Assembly: GCA_964035795.1 (NCBI GenBank)
Contig: OZ038320.1
Span: forward strand, 3,969,896 to 4,033,895
Direction: 5' to 3'
From: Pterobdella sp. o SKG-2022
Lineage: Eukaryota > Annelida > Clitellata > Hirudinida > Piscicolidae
DNA length: 64,000 bases
The notes beneath the pieces were generated by a model. That model ran no database searches. It was not told the origin of the DNA and worked only from the letters and a program-made list of their open reading frames with translations. Each line of letters opens with the position of its first letter. Positions within the stretch are counted from its first letter, which is position 1. Both the position numbers and the translations under genes were made by a program. Of this stretch, positions 35,934 to 49,200 are shown piece after piece.

Positions 35934-37973
35934 TCAAAAATGTTTTTTGTTGAGGCATTTGATTGCATTAGCAGACACCAATTCAATGGGAACTTCAGCA
36001 TCTATCTGTGTTGGTAGTAAATGTTACCCCAAACATAAAGTCCCACCATTGATAAAAGAGACGGATTAATAAGGTTGATGAGATCTAGCGTTTAAACTAT
36101 ATATGGTTGTTATATAACGCAGGTTTGAACATCCCAATGCTGTTCAAATGAAGATGATTAAGTGGATTTTTGAAGGATTTGATTTATTGCAATTTATAGC
36201 ATTGAGGCCTGATTGAAAGATTTTTATGTATGCTTACATTATTCTCTGTGGTATTGTGAGCTTTACAGTTTTTATATTAAGTTTATTTAGAACAATTATA
36301 TAATTTTAAAAATTTTTAATAAGCAATAATAATGAAAATTACTTGGCAGAGTTTTTTTATTTTGATGTAGTACTCAAGGCACTTTGATTGTTTCTCTCGA
36401 AACAATCTAATATTCTTCTCCAAGACACCTGCGATTGTTATAAATGCTTTACAAAAATCATTACCTCTAACTTTAACTCAAAACATTTAACCTTCATCAG
36501 AAGAATATTTACTTTCGTTCTTCTTCGATCTCGTTTTCATCGTCTGATCTGACACTTTCAAATATAAGGCCATCTACATCCGATAAAAAATAGACCACAT
36601 AACATGCAGAAATTACAAAATTTAATTAAATTTTTATTTTAAATTAATGAATTTTTGCGGGTTATATAGTGAGTTAAAGTTTATTTTAATTCTTACTTCA
36701 GTCTTTCCAATTTCATTCTCAAACTTGTTGAGTTGATCGATGTCTTTAGGGAACCCGTAAATGCAAAACTGGTTGGTGGTGGCAGATAAGTCTATAAGGT
36801 GCTGTTTCAGCAGGTTCACCACTGTGTTCTTTAATGGTTTGAGTTTAATTAAGAATTTTAAAACCTTTATGTTTTATTTTACCATATTATTCTCAGGCTA
36901 AAGTTTTGATCATTGATCAAACGTTATAAATCTATAATACAAAAACTTCCTGTTTTGTACACTCTTTAGATAGATTTATTTTTTGAGGAACTATGGCTTT
37001 CTACAAGCCCAACCCTATCTATTGGTAGAAAATTAGAGTTTTTTAGATAAATAAATGTAATAAAAAAATTTTCTATTCTAAAGTTCAAAAATATTTATTG
37101 GATAAAAAGTAGGATCTCAAAAATGGAAAAAAACTCAAATTCATATTACTTAAATTTGCAAATTCTTCCATAACTTTTTTCATATGTGACATTAGTATGC
37201 AATATAATGAACTTTTATTGGACACTATTCATAGTAAAACTTTCAAACTCACCAAAGAAACCAACTCGTTATTGGCCATAGCCTCTTGTATTTTGACCGA
37301 GCCTTCGGGGTTTGACTGGATTTCTTTCAACAGAACCTTTGGTCATTGTAGAAACTTCAATACTGATCAAGAGCATTGAAGTAATAATCTAAAAATAACT
37401 CAATTTTTATTTTTAGACATATGATATAGTTGATGTTATGAAATATACAGAATTTTTGGATTTCCGATATATTATATAACTTTAATAATTGAATCTGTAT
37501 TCTCAGTAAAATCTAAAATTATTTCATTGTCAATCAATTTTGAAAGTGTATATATTTCAGTTAAGTCAAAAAGGCTTGCATAATACTATATAAATCAAGA
37601 GAAACTTTAGTAAATCTTGCTTTACAATAACGAAAACCGCAGTCTTTCTTCAAAAGACAAATGCCCAAATATGTATCAATTTGTCAACTTAACAAATAAC
37701 CATCATCGGTCATGTCTTACTGCTATGCGCTCAATAAATTAAATAAAAATTCAAATTGGAATTCACTTGTTTCATAGAGACGGTAGTGAATCCCCGCTCT
37801 TCAAACGTTTTTCCTATAGTCTTTTCCCCACATCCCGGTCCTCCTGCCATTAACAATGCTTACATGGGGTTGATGGAATACATTGAAGGTATTGAGAAAT
37901 AATGGGAAAGCTTTATTATCTTGGTAGGTCTTGATGGATATATTTGCGATCCTTTGAGGATTGTCAACGCATA
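35934..37973 (-). CDS. Divergent adenylate-kinase-like protein with apparent frameshift at the P-loop
   Basis: Exons 37973-37767, 37336-37253, 36828-36697, 36573-36513, 36428-36343 and 36005-35934. All joins agree in phase. The downstream part reads as an NMP kinase fold: EIQSNPEGSVKIQEAMANNE, then VVNLLKQHLIDL, FCIYGFPKDIDQLNKFE, ALYLKVSDQTMKTR, LEYYIKIKKLCQIDAE. In exon 1 the upstream frame (CVDNPQRIANIS, then HQPHVSIVNG) runs into the wrong frame exactly at the P-loop. The P-loop itself, GGPGCGEKTIGK, is one base out of register and lacks the usual GKGT order. The LID region is shortened, without the normal GRxDDNEE segment, and the Arg-rich catalytic sites are partly lost. It may be a decayed kinase, a sequencing error on a divergent gene, or a translation start at the ATG before GGPG. 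The first coding exon may be missing (exon 1 begins in phase 1). Confidence 0.75.
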
Positions 37974-40900
37974 CTGATGGGATTTTTCCATTTCTTCTAA
38001 TTATAACTATTTGATTACTTTATTAATATGAATTTCTCTATATTTATACGACGCCCGACTTAGATTTTTATTCTGTCATGTATATTTTTTGTTGTATAAT
38101 ATTGTATAAACATTTTTCAAGTTCTGAGTTTTAGAATTACGAGACAATTTACATGAATGATGAATTAGATTAGGGCAAGTAATACAATTGTACGAAAACA
38201 AACACCAAGTTCTTATTAAACCGAAATGTTGCACTAATTTTTTTATCCAAGTACTTGAAAGTTGGACTTACAAAAATCTTTGTACGAAATTTGGTTAAAA
38301 ACTACTTGGTGTATCCACATACAGCTACTAAAAAAATCAATAATTTGATTTTATTCATGGATCTTTTCCAGATAACTTCATAAAGTGTTTGACTAAACCC
38401 TTCATCTTTGATTTCCGACGTCATTATCTGCTATTTTCATAACTTTATATACATCTTTTGGCGATTCATGTTGTTTTGAAATAATTTCTTAAGTCCATTA
38501 TGTCCTTTAGTTTTGTTTTTAGCAAAAAAATATCTTTGACGGCTATTTCCGACAATGACCTTATTAGAATAATTGATGACTTCACCATATTTCCTGTTTA
38601 TTGTTCAAACTTCTAATTTTATTTGATTTAAATTTTTTCTTTTAAAAATGCGAAAATAGAAACTTGAAAAGAGCTCAAGTTCTGATTTATGGCTGGAATT
38701 CACGGTGGTTATATTCAAAATGTCCATTCAGCTTACATTTGCATTAAAGCATCAATCTTCATTATATGGTAGTTAATGACAGACTTAGTGTTATCGTCAA
38801 ATTTTTAATAAATGCTTTGGCTTTGCACCTGTGTCATAGTGATTTTTTGTAAGATTATGCAATCTTTAGCAGTATTTTAAGAAGTATGTTTGTCTGATTT
38901 CCGTTAATTTTTAATAAATAATATCTTTTTTATGTCCGTTTCTCTTCAATGCTGATTAAATTTGTGTTTCCGAAATATCATTTAACGATTGAGAATATCC
39001 CTGATATGCTTATGTAACCTTTTCAATCTGGTTTTGCAAAAGGAATCAAAGGCCCTCTTTCAAAAGCTGCCAAGTATTATTAGTGCTCCAATTGAATATT
39101 ATGTATCCTTACATGAAAAAGTCTGTGGCCTCATAAACTACTTTGAATGAAAAGATGGATATAATCTAAGTTTGATTTTCATTGAAACTTAATTGAAATG
39201 ACTATTTTTATAAGGGCTGATAATATTCTTGTGCTCAATATTCAGCTTATATTAAACTTTGTCCTTCCACTTGACAATGTAAGTTCATCTTACGAAAAGC
39301 TTCGTGGAATAAAATAAACTCTTAAAAGTGCTTCCATTTGAATATGAATTGAATTAAGCTTTAAAAAAGTGATTTTTTTTTATAATTTAAGCAACGTCTT
39401 ATGCTGTTTACCTCAATACGAAGTCAAAGATTCATGCAAGGAAATGAATTTTTCAAAAAAATTGTTTAAATTTTATGGAATTATAAATTATTTTATGAAT
39501 CGTTATCATTTTTCAGTTAATCAATAGTTTTAATAAAAAACCTATAAGAAAGATAAATCTCGAATTTTCTAACACTGCAAAAAGTAATTACCTTAATTTA
39601 AATTTTGCGTAATGATTCAATGCGCCATGAAAAAAGTAATCTATCTTTTAAACGTTTTAATTAAAAATGTATTACAAATGTAGATATAAATAAAAAACCT
39701 TGAGTCATGTAGTATATTACCAGAATATTTTATCGCTAGAATATTTTTTCATTAATGTTATTTATAAAACAATTTGTTTAAAAGCAATTTATGGTTTAAA
39801 CTTTATTTTACAAATAGTTTTTTTGGTAATTTGAAATGAAGATATTCAAATTCAGATGTTTCTATTTGTTCGAGCAAATGTAGTGTAACTTAATTTTTTT
39901 AGTTTTTCAATAAGCGATATAAAAAAAAAATTTTTTTCAATAACTTGTGAAAAAAATTCAGTGAAATTTTTTTAGTCATTCAAATGAATTAATTAAATAA
40001 ATCTGTCAAAAGAGGAAGGTTCAATGAACGAAGAACTTGTGAAAGATCCTTTAATCATAAATAATGTATGCTATTTATAATACTCAGAAACTTTATATAT
40101 TATTCAAAAGAGTTTACAAAAATAGCATCAAACTGTTATTTCATAAACCTAATTTGAATAATTGAAGTTCAATTTTTTAAACTCTATACTTTTGTTTGAA
40201 AACATTCGATTCAAAAATATTTTAAAAATTATATCCATGTGGAGGTTCGCTGATGCCAAATCCATGACAGCTAGATGTTTACTGACCAGAGGCTTAGTTT
40301 GACCAATCAGCACGATTGTAAATTCTAATTAGAACAATTTGTTAGGTATTTGACAAAGTTAGTTTAGCTGAAAAATTTCTACTTTTGAAAAATTTTAAGT
40401 TGTTTTTTGTACTTGAGAAAATAATGCTACTTATTTATTCTTATGGAGATAACTAGTTGACGTTCAGGGTTCTAAAATGATAGTATTATAAAGAATAGGA
40501 TCAAAAAATCGAATTAAAACTCTATAATAAGATTTATTTTAGATTAGGAATCTTCTTCAAAAATGCTTCATTGAGGTTCCTCGGGGTTTGACTAATCCAC
40601 CAAATTTGCTAGTTGAAATCTAATTTATCATTCATGAAAGTTTAAAGAATGCTTTTTGAATGAATGAACAAACAGGCACCGGGCTGGGTTTCTCTATTTT
40701 ATTTTTCAAAGCTTCAAATTGAAAATAAATAACGTATCTCAATGAGCAAAATAAAAAAGCATTTAAATTTAATTTTAAAAATAACTTAAAAGCGTTCGAC
40801 AATGGCACATAATATAGAGCTCATGCAGTTTCAAAAATGACTTTCATAGCTTTTCTTCAATGAGGACTGTAGTTTTGATATTTTTATTTCAAACTGAATC

Positions 40901-43199
40901 ACATCTCACACCCGATTGCTTCATAAAAGATTTCTCGAACTTTGAAAAGCTTCAATTTTTTTTTTGGTAATTTATTTTCCAATTCAATGTGATTTATTCA
41001 GCATCAAAAAAATTCAATTTAATTGTTATTTTATCAAGAAATATACACAAAAAAAAATTTTATTCAAAAGCGTACATTTTCTGGTTTGAAGTGAATAATT
41101 CAATTCAAAAGAATTAAAATATCTTGGTTGAAAAAATTAAGAAGTTTTCACTCGTAACAAAGATGAAGTAAGCTGAGATTTAAAATGCAAGCCAAATTTC
41201 GTGAATTATTATCTTACAAAACGTGAACTGAAAAAACTATCAACCCAAAGTTTAACAGCCTCTTTTAGATTTCAACCCTAACATTATTTTCTCAATTAAA
41301 ATTAGTATTTCATACAAAAAACAATTATTAATCATTTAAAAATAATAAAATTTACAATTATCCTTTCCAACATTATTGTCAAAAATTTATCAAAAATATT
41401 ATTATAAATACCAACATTAAAACTTCTTTAAAATTAATTCTGTTTTTTATTATTTACCATCTATATGTAGTGTGAGTTAGTACATTGCATAGGGCAGTTA
41501 GAATATTGTACCATTCATACATCATTATCTTTGCTTTTGTCCTAAAATCTTGATGTATGCAATGCATAAATTAAACATACTCATGTTTAGACATACTTAC
41601 ATGGGTGCATAAGATGAAAAAAACATAACCATGAAATGACACAGGATACAGCCATAGATTATACAAAGAAACATCCAAAAAATCAAAGACTCAAAAAAGA
41701 TTGTTCAGAGACATCTTATGCATCTTTTTTATTCAAATTTCTTGATTCTTTTATTATTTAAAACAAGAGATTTTTGGATACATTTATTGTTTAATTGAAT
41801 CTGAAAAAAGATCAATAAGTTTAACCACACCTTATTTCATTAGTTCATACATAAATAATAATTTCCCTTGCAAACAATACTCCATTAATGGTTAATACCT
41901 GCACACACGTACAATGGTAAATAATATATAAATGAATATATAAACATAAAATAAGTCTTTAGGGCGTTATTTATGACTGTCATTTAGCAAGTAATGAAAA
42001 TACACTATATTTTCTTTTTTGTGTGTCAAAAGGATTTTTTGGGAGAAATCTTATTTAATTAGGAAATTATTTTTCAATAAGGAAATTATTTTTATATGAA
42101 TAGAATTTCCTTTTTTTAATCTTCTCTAAGCATGTTGAGTTATGTTATATATTCAGAAACTGGAGGATTCTTTAAATGTAAACTTCAAAGAAAAACAGAT
42201 CTTTTTTCTATTTGTCGTTTTATGTTTTCTATTGTTTCCCCATGCTTTTTTGCGAGTTTTCAAGCAAATTTTATTATGATTAATTCAGCATTTTATAGAA
42301 ATGTTTTTTAATAATGCTGTTAAGTTACAGAGAAATTATGCAAGTTCTGATATATATAAACTTATATATGTGAATACCCATTTTCAGATGTTAAGTTTCA
42401 AACAAATTTCTTTAATTTAAATTCTATGTGATTTTCATCAAAGAAGCTTTTCGATAAGATTTAATATTCTTGTATTTGAATTTGAATCGAATTCTATCTA
42501 CTTGAACAGTTTTCTCACAAGTTGTTTCATTACTAACTCTCACGCTTGTTTTTCAAACAATCTTATATTTGTTTTGTAAATAAAACTTTTACTAAATGTA
42601 TTAAAAAAATTAATTTGAAAGCTATTAATTCCAATGAAAACAAGTCAGCTTGTTTTTCCTTCCTCAGACTTTCTATCTCGTTATGAAATCTCAAGGCTTG
42701 AAAACAATGTAAAATTCAGGACCACTGAAATAGAAAAATTTATTTAACATATTGAAAGTACATAAAAATTTTCTGAATATTCTGGATGAATTCTAAAAAA
42801 CACCTTCTAACCATAAATATCATTAAAATTTTTTTTGGTTTTTAAAGAAATATATTTATTGTATGTAGAAATACCAGCGTAAATGTTTGAAGATAATAAT
42901 ATAGATTACCCAAGCTCATAACACTAAATTCTTTCTACTTAATCACGCTATCATAAACAAACAGTGATAATCCAACACAACGTACTAAAACCTGTTTAAC
43001 ACACACACATCCACACACGTACGCGGATCACTACGTGGCTGCCTTAAATATTAAACTGTAATTGACTTCTTATTGGTTTAGCACTTCCTTATGGTAGTGA
43101 GATTGTTTTTTGTTAGTTTTCCTGATTTTTCCTACCTTTTGTGATACTCTTATTTCGGCTTGCGTATAACACATTGAAAATATCTGCAAATATTGATAG
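37974..43199. other. Divergent intergenic region, 5.2 kb
   Basis: AT-rich, no recognised gene on either strand. Upstream exons of the adenylate-kinase-like gene could lie here, but none was convincing. The 14-base word ACGAAAAGCTTCGT at 39292-39305 matches the arms of the foldback element at 43.2 kb. Confidence 0.45.
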
Positions 43200-43474
43200 T
43201 TGAACAATTAAAATTCTAATTGAATATAATTTCAAAAGACTAGTAAGTTTATTAAGATACGAAGCTTTTCGTTAACAACGTAAAATTTCCAAGTATCTTG
43301 AATTGTATCAAGTATCTTGTGTTGAAAATTGTTAACAACGTAACATTTCCAAGCATCTTGAAAATGTTACGTTGTTAACGAAAAGCTTCGTAACGTAATA
43401 AACTTACTAGTCTTCTGAAATTATATTCATTTTACGGTTTGGCTTTTGAAAAAATCAAAATTCTAATTGTTCAA
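43200..43474. mobile_element. Foldback (MITE-like) element with long inverted arms
   Basis: The left arm (about 43200-43285) and the right arm (about 43365-43474) are near-perfect inverted copies. Shared blocks include GACTAGTAAGTTTATTA, ACGAAGCTTTTCGTTAACAA and TTGAACAATT at both ends. The right arm has an insertion of about 25 bases. A direct repeat of GTTAACAACGTAA plus a CCAAG[T/C]ATCTTG unit lies between the arms. There is no open frame, so it is non-autonomous. A target-site duplication is not obvious. It ends about 140 bases before the start codon of the 3CxxC gene, so it may sit in that promoter. Confidence 0.75.
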
Positions 43475-43597
43475 GCCTAATATAAATATTCAAAATAAAA
43501 ACACTTTTCAAAGTTTATTCAAGCCCACGAAGCTTTTCGTGAGTTGAACCTAGAACCAAGTGAAAATACAAAATATCACCAAAAAAGCACCGCCTAA

Positions 43598-44411
<814 letters not shown>

Positions 44412-44754
44412 AACAGGCTTTTGAAATTCACCTAACTTTTCCATCATCATCCATCATCTTTGTGAAGTCTTTTAAAGGGTTCTGGATTTTAGTAATTTTT
44501 GTTGTTTGATTTTTGAAACATGAATTTTTTAGCTGAACTTTATATAGAACTCAAAATTAGAATTCATTTTTTTTTATAGCGGCCATTGTCTTTAAAAATT
44601 TACTTAAAAAATTATATGATTAAACAAAACTTAATCTGGAAAGAACTTTTGTTCCATCAATATTTTGAACATTTAAGTCTATTTTTCCCTTTAAAAACTC
44701 AAAAATTTTTTTCGTTTCCATAATATATTATTCATAAAAATACTTCATTCAAGC

Positions 44755-44764
44755 GTCACGTGAC
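44755..44764. promoter_or_regulatory. Palindromic E-box GTCACGTGAC
   Basis: A perfect 10-base palindrome with the CACGTG core, bound in animals by bHLH-leucine-zipper factors such as USF and TFE/MITF. It lies immediately before an ATG that opens a 35-codon frame. It may be a promoter site or part of a mobile-element relic. Confidence 0.3.
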
Positions 44765-46244
44765 ATGCTGAAACGTGGGGTTATGATTGAAGGGCAGTCG
44801 TCGTTGCTAGCAATATTGGATTGTGCGGGTGTTTTGAAAGAAAAAAAAAGCTTAATGTTAAAGTTTCTATAGATGATTTAAACCTATTTTAATTCATTCT
44901 TCTTATAGCGGTTTATTTTTCATTTATTACTATTTCTTTAGCATTTCTTGTTTTTTTTATATAGAAGAAATCCCAACACAGTTATTTTAGAATTTATTTG
45001 ATACATTAATGAACGTGAACCATTTTTAATGATAACTTTGGTATAATAAACCAGTCTAATTCCTATCTTTTCATTACATTTCAACAATGTTCTCCAATCA
45101 CAAGCTCGTCAGATTCAATTAGCGATAAAAGTCTATTCTTTATACAGATGTCACAGAACTAATTGTCAAAAATACCAAAATTACATATAATGTGGTCTAA
45201 GTTTAATGCAAATAGATCTCTGTAGCTTAAAATTAAAAGAACTCCCTAAAATGGCATTCAAGAATGGAATATGGGATTGAAAAAACAAGGAGTTCAAAAA
45301 TTTTCATCAAAATTATCATTGAATCACAAATATTTCTTTTAAGAATGACATTTATGGGCTTTTTACACTGTAGTGATTAATATTTTGCGACATTTCAACA
45401 GAATTCTATTTTTAATTTCTATTAAATCTTTTCAATATCAGTTTTTTAAAAACGGATTAAAGAAAAAAACTGAAAAACATTTCCAAAGAAGGTTTTACAT
45501 CGATTATTGAAACGAAAATTTCAAATTAATTTTACAGGTTTTTGATGATTGGTATTCTTCAGTGCGAACTTCTAAACAATTAAATGAAAGAACCACAGTG
45601 AAGGTGCAGGACATTAGTGCAAGATGGATAGTTTCAATTATGAATCTTAACTATTCAAGAAAAATTATGTTATTGAATTTTTTACATTACTAAAAGCTTC
45701 AAAATGATTTATACTTTATACCTTCAAATCCGCCTCAAATTCGACCCAAAGGAGTAAAATTAAGCTTGATTTCATACCTACCATACCCCATTATTAAAGT
45801 AAAGAATAATCATTATTAAATGTCTTGCTCAAAAGAAATAGATTTAAATTAAGGTTAAAAGTAAAAATTCATAAAATCAAAGATATTTGCAAAACTGTCT
45901 AAAAATATTTTGGTTATTCATCGTTGAAGCGGCATCAAGGCTATAGATGACTGGTTTGGAAATCAATGAGAATATTCTTCAAGATTCAGAACGGCCATAA
46001 TACTTTCTATGAGTCTCAATGCTAAACACGGCTAAATATTTTCACAAAAATTTGATCCTAAAATTTGTCGAAACTGATATAATTCATCAAAAAATGTTGA
46101 AAATCTGATAAGTACGTTAAATAACATTGAGATACTACGGTAATCTTACTTTTGTCCTCGAAGCTAATGATGCGTTTGATAGCAAACGATATTCAAGATA
46201 TGAACCAACACAACATTGAACAAATTCTCTCACCCTCGGGGTAA
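44765..46244 (+). other. Possible unidentified plus-strand gene (three coding-like segments)
   Basis: Three segments look more coding-like than their surroundings. 44765-44872 starts MLKRGVMIEGQSSLLAILDC. 45538-45693, after a TTTTACAG acceptor, is open for 51 codons and starts VFDDWYSSVRTSKQLNERTT. 46164-46244, after CTCGAAG, encodes MRLIANDIQDMNQHNIEQIL and ends SPSG then TAA. I cannot join all three by clean donors and phases, and I recognise no family. The last segment is also open in other frames and on the other strand, where it would be PRKAR2 3' UTR. Treat as a lead, not a gene model. Confidence 0.2.
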
Positions 46245-46268
46245 TATTCTAGTACAATCAATACATCA

Positions 46269-49200
46269 TCAATTCAGGGAAGTTTTTTTGTAGCCTTCAG
46301 AGTTTCTCTTCATCACATCCAGACAAGGACCCAGCAGTCTCTCGAAGGATTCTCGCTCTAGAAATGCTAGTTTCACCTTTAATGAGTTTTGGTTGTTGTT
46401 TTAATTTAATCATTAGTGTGAGTGATGGTTTTCGGATTAATCAACCTAGCTTATATCTATTTAATCATTTCAAGTACATCTCACACCATATAGTATAACT
46501 TATATAAAAAATACATAATATTAAAACACCGCGCATTATGTAAAAAACTATACCTGATTTTCTATTGAAATGTACCCTCAACCTACCTTCCCATCAGCAT
46601 AAACAGAAGCAGTTCTTCTGCAGTTTTCCAGCAAAGCCATTTCCCCGAAGTAAGATCCAGTGCCTATAATTCTGCATGCCTCTTCCTCCTTCTCCTCCTC
46701 CCTTTCTTCGATTTCTTCGTCGCCATTTGAGCGTTGAGAATTGCTGCGTTTAATAGTCACTCGAGCAGATCCTGTGGAGTTTATGGCGAAGCATTAAAGT
46801 TATCTTTTCACTTGGTCTTTTTATTTTAGTTTTATCTTATTTTATTCCGTTTTATACCATGATCTTTTGATATATTTTTGTATATGTGGTATTTTTTAGT
46901 AGTTTCGATTTTTTTTAAAAGCAGGGATTTTTATTAAATATGATGTTATTTTATGCAAGTTTTTCTTATATAATGATAGTTTTTTTAACACTTGTTAGTG
47001 TTTTTAATGTAACTTTTCATTATTTTTTCAACTTTTCCGATGTAAGTCAAAAAATTTTAATCGAAAAAGATTACAATTTTTTTATTTGGTTTTTCAGACT
47101 TTTTTCCATTTTTAATTCAAGTCTTTTTATATAAAATTAAATATTTTATGTTTTTAATATAACTACAGCTTTTCAATTAAAAATTTCAAAACTACTTCTA
47201 AAGAAATGCGTTCAATTCATCAAATTCAGTCATTAAACTTAGTTATTTTAATTCCAGTCATCAAACTTGTATCCATTGTGTTATAACTTTCTAAACACCA
47301 TTTTCAGTGAAATTTCATTGAACTTAGCACGGTAACATAGGCATTATTCATTAAATTCAATAAAACGAAAACTTTGACAACTTTTTCGATCTGTTGAAAG
47401 CCTTCTATTTCATAAAAAACAAAAATATAATTAAGAAAGCATATCTTTCATATTTTGTTGGTAAAACACATAAATATATAATAAATTTTATTTCAGTTAG
47501 TAAAACTTTCATATTTAATTGGTGAAATAAAATTTATATATTAGATTGAAATCATAAAATTTGGATCGAAGTAATAAAGCGAACGTTTATACTCGATCAA
47601 TAGGAAAAAAATTTCTGAATTTAATTTTAGAATAAAAAAATTAGAATACTTTTGAACATAAATAGAAAAAAACACGATAAAACTTAAATTGTTTTGATAT
47701 ATTTAACAAATTCTCAAAAAACCAAAAATACAAATACTTTCAATATCACCCACCAGACTCAATAAAGTACATTCCCTTAGCCACGTCATCGCCTTGACGA
47801 ATGATACACTCTTTGTCTTCAAAGCTCAATGAAATAAGAGCATCAGCCAGAGTCATTCGTTCATAAGAATCCAATGATGAGAGCATCGGCACGTTCTCCA
47901 ATAGCCGCTCGTACATCTTCCTCTTACGGAAAGCGCTTTGAAGTACTGTTGGGTTGGTTGATAATATAGTGGCTGTTCATAATGAGAAATGATATGCAAT
48001 AATATTGTAGTAGTTGTAGTAGTATTGGGATAGTGGTTTACAATTGGAAGAGTGGTTTCTAAGGGTAGTTTTCGATGTAGTAGTAGTGTGAAATAATATA
48101 ACAGGTTATCATAATGAGGTATCAGAATAGTTTATAATGTAATGTTATTCTATATGGTGTTCCTAGCATAAAAAATTTTTCGTGTTTTTAAATTTAACTA
48201 TTATTAGAAAAATTTTATAACCAGAAATATTTTAAAAACATAAATTTTAAATAATTTATCCAGTTTTTATTATATTTATTTTATTATACTTTTATACATT
48301 CAATTTTTATCATATTTTCCATTAAACAATAAAATCTATAATTCATTTTATTTTAAGTACGGTTTTTATTGAAAGAATAATATTTCCGCATGGCACTTGA
48401 AAAGTTCCTTCAATTCATAGACAACCCACAACTTTTCACTTTTTAATCAGTTTGATTTAATTTGACTCAATGGAAGTTCAGACTGTAAAAACCATAAAAA
48501 AAAGCAGAATATCTTGTTGATATAGAGAGGTTTCAAAGAGCTTTCAATATGGGTTTTTTGTTTGATACACACCAAAAACCTTTTAGACCTACATATTAAG
48601 TTGGTGATATAGTCGAGAGTTTGAAGATTATTTAATTCAATATGTTTCGATCTCAGTTATAGCTTTCATTTTTTGTGGTGATGATTAAATTATATGCAAA
48701 AAAAGCTCTCAGAAAAAAAATAAAAGCGAATCTCTAATAAGAAGTGATTTCAGACTGATGGAAAATCTCGTGGCAAATAAGAAAGGGTGCACATGTATTT
48801 GCGCGGTCATGAAACACATGAAGAAGCGAAAGATTACAAAAATGCTAAGTTATTGAAGCACACAGATCAAAGATCAGCCATAATTAAAGTTTGTAACAGA
48901 AAGGTTCTGCAAACGATTCAAACTAGGAAATTTTTTGATCATGGAATGCTTTTATTACATAGCTAAATTGGAAACTCTAAAGTTTTCCATCTAGATAGTT
49001 ATAAAAAAATAACTTGGAATCTCGCTTAAATTAGAATTGAAATTATTCAAGTTGACAATTTTGTTAAAAGTGAATGCAACTCGCTAAAGTATAAGACTCA
49101 AAAAAGAACTTATAGGTTTTTGGGGTGAAAGTAGTGGCAAAATACTAATAAAAGTTTGAAATAAGACCCATGTTAAGCGAGTATTTGAGATCAAATTTTA

